Shown here piece by piece: positions 51,574 to 58,410 of a DNA stretch of 64,000 nt. The DNA comes from Planctomycetota bacterium (GTDB lineage Bacteria; Planctomycetota; PLA2; JAEUHO01), in NCBI GenBank assembly GCA_020631815.1, contig JACKGW010000001.1, forward strand, positions 124,001-188,000. Direction: 5' to 3'. The position numbers were made by a program, and so were the translations under genes. The first letter of the stretch is position 1. The number at the start of each line of letters is the position of its first letter. Under the pieces are notes generated by a model that was not told the origin of the DNA, searched no databases, and saw only the letters and a program-made list of their open reading frames with translations.

Positions 51574-53421
51574 TCAGGCGGAGGCCCAAGGATACGGATG
51601 TTGGGGAAGGTCCGACAGTCCCAGGGCCCGTGCGCGGGCGGGGGGGACGCGACCCGCCTCGTCCCAACCGCGCGCCGCGTAGTAGGCGGCCACCATCGCG
51701 CCGAGGCCCTCGCGGGTGAGTCGGGCCCCCGCGACGCTCCCGCCCTCCAGCGGCTCCTCGAGGAAGCGGTCGGGCAGCGTGTCGTCGGCGGCCGTGAGGC
51801 CCTCGCGCAGGTTGAACATGCGCTTCGTCGTGACGATGCGCGCGGCGGCCTCGGCGAGCTCGTCGGGCGTGAACGGCTCGCCCGTGACGGCCTCCAGCAT
51901 GGCCGCCGCCTCCTGCTCGAGGTCGTCGAAGGCCGCTCGCAGGAACTTGCACACGATCAGGCTGTCGAGCAGCGCGGCCTTGTCCTCCGTGCGCACGGCG
52001 GCCACGGCCTTGCCGGCATCGGCCGTGAGGCGGTCGGACGCCGCGGACAGGTCCACTTCGTAGGCGCCCGAGCGGTTGTGGTCCGCGCCCCGGGCGCCAA
52101 CCGCCAGGCCCAACGCCATCGCCTGCAGGGCGCGAGGCTCGTAGCCCGGCAGCTCCAGCCCCTTCACGTGGCAGGCGAAGCGCTGGGCGGGCGGGCCGAT
52201 GCGCCGGGCGGCCTCGCGCGAGCCGGCGGCGAGCAGGTCGCCGAGCGGGTCCGCGCGCCTGGCGATGCGCGGCAGGAGATCGAGCAGGCCCTGACCGTCG
52301 CCGAAGGTCGGCGCGTCCGGCAGGAGGCCCTGCTCACGACACTCCATGGCGAAGGCGATCGTGCCGCCCGCACTGATCACGTCGAGCCCCAGGTCGTCGC
52401 AGGCCGCGGCGGCCGCCAGGATCACGTCGCGGTCGGAGACGCCGCAGAGCGGACCCAGGGCGAAGATGCCCTCGTACTCCAGGCGCACGCGACGGCCCTG
52501 CTTGTCGGCGAACAGGTGCTCGCAGCCGATCGTGCACGCCGCACAGTGCTTGCGCACCTTGGGGGCGGGCTCGGCGTGGAAGGCCTCGCCGCTCACGTCG
52601 GACGCCGACTCGAACGAGCCTTCGCGGAAGTTGCGCGTGGGCAAGGCGCCCAGGCGGTCGAGCAAGGCGACGTTGGCCACGGTGCCGAGCGTCCGGTACT
52701 TGGCCGTCGCCTCGCCCAGCGAGCGGCGGGACAGGTCCTTGGCCAGCGCGACGACGCGCTCGCGGTCGAACAACGGCGTGGCCGCGTCGCCGCGCGCCAA
52801 GATGCCCTTCAACCGCTTGGCGCCGAACACGGCCCCCAGCCCGCCGCGTCCGGCGTGGCGCCCGTCGCCCGAGATCGTCGCGTAGGGCACGCGGTGCTCA
52901 CCCGCCACGCCGATGCCGAAGAAGCGGAAGCCCTCGCCGTGGCGATCACGCAGGCGCTGCTCGGCGTCCAGCGCCGAGAGACCTACGAGATCCTGGGCGT
53001 CCTCCAGGCGGGTCGTGGGCCCATCGACGACGAGGACGCTCCAGCGCGGTGCGGCGCCCTGGACGACGAGCGCATCGAGGCCTGCGTGCTTCAGCTCGAT
53101 GGCGAAGCGATCGCTGGCCAGGGCATCGGTGATGCCCCGCGTCAACGGCGACTTGGCCACCACGGCGAGCTTGGCACTGGTGGTGAGTGGCGTGCCCACG
53201 AGCGGCGAGAGGGCCACGATGACCGGGGCCTCGGGTGCGAGCGGGTCGACCCCTTCGGGGGCGTGCTCCAGGAGCAGGCGCGCACCCAGGCCCACACCAC
53301 CCACGAACGCGCGCAGCGTCTCCAGGGCGATCGGTTCGTCGTGCGTGGCGCCGGTCGTCAGGTCGACCAGCCGGCGGCGCCCGTGCCAACCGCCTCGGGG
53401 CGTGGTCCCCGGCGTCGTCAT
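51574..53421 (-). CDS. Aldehyde ferredoxin oxidoreductase (tungsten enzyme family)
   Basis: Oxidises aldehydes to acids with reduction of ferredoxin, or the reverse, using a tungsto-bis-pterin. The 615-residue product has the AOR N-terminal fold (FVGGVGLGARLLLEHAPEGV, ALSPLVGTPLTTSAKLAVVA), the pterin-binding region GDGRHAGRGGLGAVFGAKRL, the 4Fe-4S ligands CAACTIGC with a later Cys in SLIVCKFLR, and GTIAFAMECREQGLLPDAP. Tungsten AORs are best known in archaea and some anaerobic bacteria. Its start lies 1 base after the ferritin stop and its stop 22 bases before the formate dehydrogenase, so these are one transcript. Confidence 0.9.
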   Translation of the reverse strand: MTTPGTTPRGGWHGRRRLVDLTTGATHDEPIALETLRAFVGGVGLGARLLLEHAPEGVDPLAPEAPVIVALSPLVGTPLTTSAKLAVVAKSPLTRGITDALASDRFAIELKHAGLDALVVQGAAPRWSVLVVDGPTTRLEDAQDLVGLSALDAEQRLRDRHGEGFRFFGIGVAGEHRVPYATISGDGRHAGRGGLGAVFGAKRLKGILARGDAATPLFDRERVVALAKDLSRRSLGEATAKYRTLGTVANVALLDRLGALPTRNFREGSFESASDVSGEAFHAEPAPKVRKHCAACTIGCEHLFADKQGRRVRLEYEGIFALGPLCGVSDRDVILAAAAACDDLGLDVISAGGTIAFAMECREQGLLPDAPTFGDGQGLLDLLPRIARRADPLGDLLAAGSREAARRIGPPAQRFACHVKGLELPGYEPRALQAMALGLAVGARGADHNRSGAYEVDLSAASDRLTADAGKAVAAVRTEDKAALLDSLIVCKFLRAAFDDLEQEAAAMLEAVTGEPFTPDELAEAAARIVTTKRMFNLREGLTAADDTLPDRFLEEPLEGGSVAGARLTREGLGAMVAAYYAARGWDEAGRVPPARARALGLSDLPQHPYPWASA

Positions 53422-53422
53422 C

Positions 53423-53929
53423 TCAGGCCGGCAGGCGCGTGGCCTCGCGCTGCTGCAGCTCCTGGTCCACCAGCAGGATCCCGCGACCTTCGCTGCCGAC
53501 GAGGCGCAAGCGGTTGACGACGTCGCCGACGCTGGCCTCTTCTTCGACCTGCTCGTTGACGAACCACTGCAAGAACGCGTTGGCCGCGTGGTCACGCACG
53601 GACATCACCGTGTCCACCAACGTGTTGATGCGCTGGCTCACTTCGGCCTCGTGGATCTGGGCCGCCTCGAACACGGCGAGCGGCGAGTCCCAGTCCTGGT
53701 CCGGTGCCGGGATGTCGGCCAAGCGCACCCGGCCGCCTCGCGTGAGCAGGAAGTTGAAGAACTTGAGTGCGTGCTGGTGCTCCTCCTCCGCCTGGCGGCG
53801 CATCCAGTTGGAGAAGCCCGGCAAGCCGTGCGACTCGCACCAGGCGGCCATGGACAGGTACAGGTGGCTGGACGCCATCTCGAACCGGATGTGGTCGTTG
53901 AACTCCTGGGCGATGCGGTCGTCGATCAC
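53423..53929 (-). CDS. Ferritin (FtnA-like)
   Basis: Iron storage 24-mer subunit. The 168-residue product (GTG start, VIDDRIAQEFNDHIRFEMAS) has the ferroxidase ligands: Glu in IRFEMASSHLYLSMAAWCES, ExxH in RRQAEEEHQHALKFFNFL, Glu in AAQIHEAEVSQRINTLV and Glu/Gln in FLQWFVNEQVEEEASV. The GTG at 53929 is preferred because GGAGG lies 10 bases upstream; an ATG at 53953 would add eight residues without a ribosome binding site. Its position directly before the AOR gene suggests a supply of iron for the Fe-S and W enzymes or protection from free iron. Confidence 0.9.
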   Translation of the reverse strand: MIDDRIAQEFNDHIRFEMASSHLYLSMAAWCESHGLPGFSNWMRRQAEEEHQHALKFFNFLLTRGGRVRLADIPAPDQDWDSPLAVFEAAQIHEAEVSQRINTLVDTVMSVRDHAANAFLQWFVNEQVEEEASVGDVVNRLRLVGSEGRGILLVDQELQQREATRLPA

Positions 53930-53975
53930 GGTGGGGAAACCTCCGGCGCGCATGCTACGCGCGCGGAGTGGCCCG

Positions 53976-54419
53976 TCACGGCCGGTCCGGTGGTTGCGTG
54001 GGCATCCGACCCAACACCCACGTCAACACCAGGACCAGGATCCCGAGGAGCGCCCGCAACCACGCGGTGTGGGCCACGAACACGGCGGTCGCCCCGATCG
54101 ACAGCCACGCAAACACGAGCACGCCGATCTTCGTGGCGCGCGGCAGGTAGCGCTCGCCGGGGCCCGCGCGCAGCATCGGCCCGAACAGCCGGCTCCGCGT
54201 CAGGCGTGCGTGCATGGTCGGCCACGCTCCGGCGAAGCACGCGGCCGCCAACAGAACGAACGGCGTCGCCGGCAGCAAGGGCAGTGCGACGCCGAGCACC
54301 CCGAGCGCGAGTGCGACGACGCCCGTCACGACGAGGACGACGCGGCGCAAGCCCGACGGCGGGGGAGGCGATGCATCCGGCACGCGGGGACGTTGGACGC
54401 GATTCGGCGCCCCGTCCAC
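53976..54419 (-). CDS. YbaN-like DUF454 inner-membrane protein
   Basis: The 147-residue product has three or four membrane segments: RRVVLVVTGVVALALGVLG, LPLLPATPFVLLAAACFAGA, KIGVLVFAWLSIGATAVFVA and RALLGILVLVLTWVLGRMP. The motif G..LPLLPATPF.LLAA.CF and the following SRLFGPML define DUF454 (E. coli YbaN). The start is taken as GTG 54419, 10 bases after the mobA-moaD stop; the N-terminus is uncertain by a few residues. Function is unknown. Its place within the Mo/W operon could be incidental. Confidence 0.8.
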   Translation of the reverse strand: MDGAPNRVQRPRVPDASPPPPSGLRRVVLVVTGVVALALGVLGVALPLLPATPFVLLAAACFAGAWPTMHARLTRSRLFGPMLRAGPGERYLPRATKIGVLVFAWLSIGATAVFVAHTAWLRALLGILVLVLTWVLGRMPTQPPDRP

Positions 54420-54429
54420 TTCCGACGCG

Positions 54430-55305
54430 CTACCCACCCGAGAGCGCGTCCACGAGGACCAAGGCGTCGCCGTCGGCCAGGGGAGCGTCGAGGTCGCGGA
54501 CGAAGGTGCGGCCACCGAGGCTCACGCCGTAGGTGCGCGCGGGCGTGCCGTCGGATGCGATGACCGAGGGCGCGAGGGCGGGCCAGCGCCGCACCGCGGC
54601 GGCCAACGCAGCACGTGCCGTCGCACCCGACACCCAGCCGTGCGGCCGGCCTGCCAGCTGGCGCGCACGTTCGAACAGCTCGATGCGCACATCGGGCAGG
54701 ACGTGGCGTGTATGCGCGGCCTCGAAGGCTGTCGCGTCGTTGAGGTTGTCGAGGCTCGCGAGCTCCGGGTCGACGGTGCGCAGGACCGCCTCGTCCACCC
54801 GGACGGTGGTGCGCCGCTCGAGCAGGTCGATGGGGCGTCGTCGGCCCGCAGCCAGCAGCGAGGCCACGTCGTCGACGGCATCCGCCGGGTACACGGCCGC
54901 GAGCGGGTGGGCGAAGCCTTCGCTCGCGGCGATGGCGATGCCGTCGTCGGGCTGGGCATCGAACAGGGCCTCGACGAAGGCACGTCGCAGCCACGGCGTG
55001 TCGCAGCCCGAGGCATAGACGGACGACGCGCGCGTGGCGCGGAGCCCCGCGAGCAAGCCGCGCAGCGGGCCTTCGTCCTCGACGTCGTCGTAGGCGAAGC
55101 GGACGTCGGCCGGTAGCTCGGGTAGCGGCTGGCCGCTGCGTGCCACCACCACCACGTCGTCCACGACGTCCAGCAGCACGCGCACGACGTGGCCCAGCAA
55201 CGTTCCGCCCGCGGGCCCCCAAGGCAGCGTGGCTTTGTCGCGGCCCATGCGCGTGCTGCGACCGCCTGCCAGGACGACGGCGCCGCGGGGCCCGTCGATG
55301 CTCAC
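54430..55305 (-). CDS. MobA-MoaD fusion (molybdopterin nucleotidyltransferase + sulfur carrier)
   Basis: Two cofactor functions in one 291-residue chain. Residues 1 to about 195 are a MobA-type guanylyltransferase: VVLAGGRSTRMGRDKATLPW, then YASGCDTPWLRRAFVEALF, which attaches GMP to the metal-pterin. Residues about 205-291 are a MoaD ubiquitin-fold sulfur carrier (RIELFERARQLAG to DGDALVLVDALSGG) ending in the free Gly-Gly that MoeB adenylates and thiocarboxylates. The start is GTG in the GTGA overlap with the moeA gene. No stop separates the halves. The fusion places sulfur donation and nucleotide attachment in one polypeptide; separate moaE and moeB are not in the window. Confidence 0.87.
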   Translation of the reverse strand: MSIDGPRGAVVLAGGRSTRMGRDKATLPWGPAGGTLLGHVVRVLLDVVDDVVVVARSGQPLPELPADVRFAYDDVEDEGPLRGLLAGLRATRASSVYASGCDTPWLRRAFVEALFDAQPDDGIAIAASEGFAHPLAAVYPADAVDDVASLLAAGRRRPIDLLERRTTVRVDEAVLRTVDPELASLDNLNDATAFEAAHTRHVLPDVRIELFERARQLAGRPHGWVSGATARAALAAAVRRWPALAPSVIASDGTPARTYGVSLGGRTFVRDLDAPLADGDALVLVDALSGG

Positions 55306-57236
55306 GGGCGGAAGCCCGCCTGGGCGAGTGCGTCGGACGTGACCGGGTCGGCGAGTGCCGCGAGGAAGTCCTGCACGGCGGGAAGCTGCCAGGCCTCGTC
55401 GGGCACGACGAAGTCGTACTGCTCATCCACCCACGGCTGCCAGGCCAAGCCCTCCGCCGCCGCAGCCTGCTCCAAGCCGATGCCCCAGTCCGCGCGGCCT
55501 TGCGCGATGGCCACGGCGACCGCGGTATGCGACGTGTAGGCCGTCGTCCAGCCCGCCGGGCGAAGCGGCTCGTCCCGACCGCGGGCCAGCAGCCCGTCCA
55601 TCAGCAGTCGTGTGCCGCTGCCCGGGTTGCGCGCCGCGACACGCCTCGTCGGGTCGGCGGCCAGCTCGAGGATGGCGTCTTCCACGGCGCGTCCCGCGAA
55701 CCGTGCCGCGTCGTCAGCACGCAGGAGCAGGCCTTGGCGACGTCCGTAGCCGTGCACCAGGCGCGTCCGCGCCGGCAGGAACGGCTCGTTCCAGCGTCCG
55801 CTCGTCTCGTCGAGGAGATGTACGGGTGCCACGTGGCATGCCCCGCGCACCACGGCGTCGAGCCCGCCGCGACTCCCCAGGGCAAGTACCTGCACGTTTG
55901 CACTGCGCTCGGGCAGACGACGCTCCCGCCAACGACCGACGAGGATGTCGAGCCCGACGCAGTGGCTTCCCGCGATCACGAGGTCCGGCGTGACCGCGTC
56001 GCGTGCCCAGCGCACCACGGTGACGCGATCTCCGGCGTCCACGCGCTCCTGTGCCGCGGGGATCTCCACGAAGCCGTCGGCCGTTGCGAACGTCGTTACC
56101 GAGCCCGAGCCCTTGCCGAGCGACACGGCCAGCCAGCCGTCGCGCCCGGGAACCAGACGCACCAGCTCGTACTCCGTCCGACCGCTCTCGGAGAGATGCG
56201 TGCGCGGCCACGTGGCCTCGAGCGTGCTGGTGGATGCCTCCGGCAGACCGAGACGACGGCGCAGCCAGGGGTCGATCACGGCGTGGAAAGTGAAGAGCGC
56301 CGAGGTGGGGAAGCCGGGGAGCACGGCCACGGGCGTGTCGTCGACGACGGCGAGGCAGAGGGGCTTGCCGGGCTTGAGCGCCACGCCATGCACGAGCACG
56401 CGCCCCCGTGCGGCCACGGCGCGGTACGCAACGTCACCCGGTCCCTTGCTGGTGCCTCCGCTCCACAGCACGAGATCGGCCTGGGCCAGGGCCTCGTCGA
56501 GCTTGGCCGTGCTTGCGGCCAAGTCGTCGCGCACGATCCCCAGCTCGAGGGCCTCGGCGCCCAGCTCACGCACGGCGTCGGCCAGCGCGCGGCTGTTCGT
56601 GTCGTGGACCTGACCCGGCGCCAGGGTGGCGCCCGGCGGCACGATCTCGTTGCCTGACGACACGATGGCGACGCGCGGCTTGCGCACGCAGGGGACCTCG
56701 GCAAGCCCACACGCGGCGAGGACGGCCGTGTCCCGCGCCGTCAGCACGCGGCCGCCGAAGAGCACCCGCTCGCCGCGGGCCATGTCGGTTCCCGCGGCCG
56801 CAATGCGCTCGCCGGGCACCGCGGGGCGCTCGATGTGGACGTGGTCAGCGACCACGCGCGTGTGCTCGACCATCACCACGGCATCCGCGCCACGCGGGAC
56901 GCAAGCACCCGTCGCGATGGCGCGCGCCGTGCCGGGGGCCACGGACGACTCGGGCGCCACCCCAGGCTCGAGCGGCTGTCCGATCACGCGAAGGCGGGCC
57001 GGCTCGCGTTCGGAGGCCCCGAACGTGTCGGCGGCGTGTACGGCCCAGCCGTCGACGTTGGAGCGATCGAACCCCGGCACGTCGTGGGGTGCCGCGACAT
57101 CGTCCGCCAGCACGCGCCCCAGCGCGGCGGCCAGCGGGACGAGCTCCGTCGCCAAGCGACGAGGCGGAGCGGCTTCTGCGAACAGCCTGCGCGCTTCGTC
57201 AAGCGAGACCACGTGGAGGAACTGCTCCTGGCGCAT
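55302..57236 (-). CDS. MoeA with C-terminal periplasmic-binding-protein-like domain
   Basis: Molybdate/tungstate insertion into the pterin cofactor. Residues about 1-410 of the 644 are MoeA: VPGFDRSNVDGWAVHAADTF, GACVPRGADAVVMVEHTRVV, PRVAIVSSGNEIVPPGATLA and LVLWSGGTSKGPGDVAYRAV. Residues about 430-644 are a PBP-like domain (VIAGSHCVGLDILVGRWRER, LALGSRGGLDAVVRGACHVA, RNPGSGTRLLMDGLLARGRD) as in MoeA-LysR-substrate-domain proteins, which may sense the metal or effector. The ATG overlaps the metallophosphoesterase stop as TGATG. It is likely tungsten- or molybdenum-specific for the downstream AOR and formate dehydrogenase. Confidence 0.92.
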   Translation of the reverse strand: MRQEQFLHVVSLDEARRLFAEAAPPRRLATELVPLAAALGRVLADDVAAPHDVPGFDRSNVDGWAVHAADTFGASEREPARLRVIGQPLEPGVAPESSVAPGTARAIATGACVPRGADAVVMVEHTRVVADHVHIERPAVPGERIAAAGTDMARGERVLFGGRVLTARDTAVLAACGLAEVPCVRKPRVAIVSSGNEIVPPGATLAPGQVHDTNSRALADAVRELGAEALELGIVRDDLAASTAKLDEALAQADLVLWSGGTSKGPGDVAYRAVAARGRVLVHGVALKPGKPLCLAVVDDTPVAVLPGFPTSALFTFHAVIDPWLRRRLGLPEASTSTLEATWPRTHLSESGRTEYELVRLVPGRDGWLAVSLGKGSGSVTTFATADGFVEIPAAQERVDAGDRVTVVRWARDAVTPDLVIAGSHCVGLDILVGRWRERRLPERSANVQVLALGSRGGLDAVVRGACHVAPVHLLDETSGRWNEPFLPARTRLVHGYGRRQGLLLRADDAARFAGRAVEDAILELAADPTRRVAARNPGSGTRLLMDGLLARGRDEPLRPAGWTTAYTSHTAVAVAIAQGRADWGIGLEQAAAAEGLAWQPWVDEQYDFVVPDEAWQLPAVQDFLAALADPVTSDALAQAGFRP

Positions 57237-58309
57237 CAGGACGTCACCTCGAGGGAAGCGAACGGACGCGAGGTGGCCAGCCATGCGGCAGCCTCGTCGC
57301 GGGTCGGGTAGTCACGACGCAACGGCGGTCGGTGCACGGGCACGTTTCGCCCGAACGGCGCGAGGAGGAGCCGCCACGGTGCGGCGAGCAGGGCACCCGG
57401 CAGGCGTCGCCGCGAACGCGCCATCCGCAGCGCCAAGACGTCGCGGGCCACGGCCGCATCGCGAGACCGGGGCAGGGTCACCGTGCGCACGGAGCAGGCT
57501 CCGTCCGCAGCGACCTCGATGCGCAGCAGGCTCCACGTCGGCTCCCGACCGTGGCCGCGCACGTCACCGCCGTCGCCGTTCACGATCGTGCGGACTCCGT
57601 CCCGGACCACGTCGACCGAGCCCACGAGATGGCCGGCCACGACCAGGCTTGGGCGTCGCGCCTGCCAGCGATCGGGTAGTGCGGCCAGGTCGACGTAGGC
57701 GGGGGCGCCCGCGGCGTCGAAGTCCCACGGGGGCCGGTGCGTGAACAGCAGCCAGGGGCGGTCGGGGCGGGCGGCCAGCCAGCTCGCCGCGTGCGGCCAC
57801 TCGAGGTCCGCGCGCCACGCGGCGCCGGTGTCCAGGCCGACGAGCAGCGCGGGGCCTGCCTCGAGACCCCAGGAGCGCGCGCCGTACAGGCGCTCGTAGA
57901 CCGGGCCGCCTTCGCGGTCGTCCCGACAGCGGCTGGGGTAGAGGTCGTGGTTGCCCGGCACGGCGCGGAGCGGCGTCGCCAGCCCCGCCCGATCGAAGGC
58001 CCGCTGGACCAGGCCGTGCCAGGGCGCCTCGCCACGGATCGCGACGTCGCCCGTTGCGATGACCAAGTCGGCGGGCTCCTCGGCGAGATGGGCGGTCAGG
58101 GCGCGCGGCACGTCGACCACGCCGCGCTGCAGGTCCCCGAGCACGGCGATCCGCCAGGGACGATCGGCCGGCGCTGCCGAGACGGGCTGGCGCAGGGCCG
58201 CGCAGGCCTCGTAGCCCGCCAGCGTCTGGGCGCGGCGGGCGCTCACGTGGAGGAGCGCACCCACGAGCAGCCAGGCCAGGGCAGTCGCGGCGAGCCAGGG
58301 CCCGAGCAT
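57236..58309 (-). CDS. Membrane-anchored calcineurin-like metallophosphoesterase
   Basis: The 357-residue product has an N-terminal membrane segment (about 3-22) and a calcineurin-type domain with all metal motifs: VLGDLQRGVV (near 58), VIATGDVAIRGE (near 88), VPGNHDLYPS (near 121), FTHRPPWDFD and VVAGHLVGSVD. It is probably a phosphatase or phosphodiesterase facing the periplasm. GGAG lies 5 bases before the 58309 ATG, favouring it over the GTG at 58327. It is the first gene of the Mo/W operon and overlaps moeA by one base. A role in cofactor or nucleotide turnover is an inference from position. Confidence 0.88.
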   Translation of the reverse strand: MLGPWLAATALAWLLVGALLHVSARRAQTLAGYEACAALRQPVSAAPADRPWRIAVLGDLQRGVVDVPRALTAHLAEEPADLVIATGDVAIRGEAPWHGLVQRAFDRAGLATPLRAVPGNHDLYPSRCRDDREGGPVYERLYGARSWGLEAGPALLVGLDTGAAWRADLEWPHAASWLAARPDRPWLLFTHRPPWDFDAAGAPAYVDLAALPDRWQARRPSLVVAGHLVGSVDVVRDGVRTIVNGDGGDVRGHGREPTWSLLRIEVAADGACSVRTVTLPRSRDAAVARDVLALRMARSRRRLPGALLAAPWRLLLAPFGRNVPVHRPPLRRDYPTRDEAAAWLATSRPFASLEVTS

Positions 58310-58410
58310 CGCATCTCCGGCGCCCACCCTGTCCGCGAGCGCGGTGCGCTAGGATAGGAGGGTTGGCTCGGAACGGGCCCCCACGTGCGCGGGGGGTCGG
58401 GGCCCTCGTC

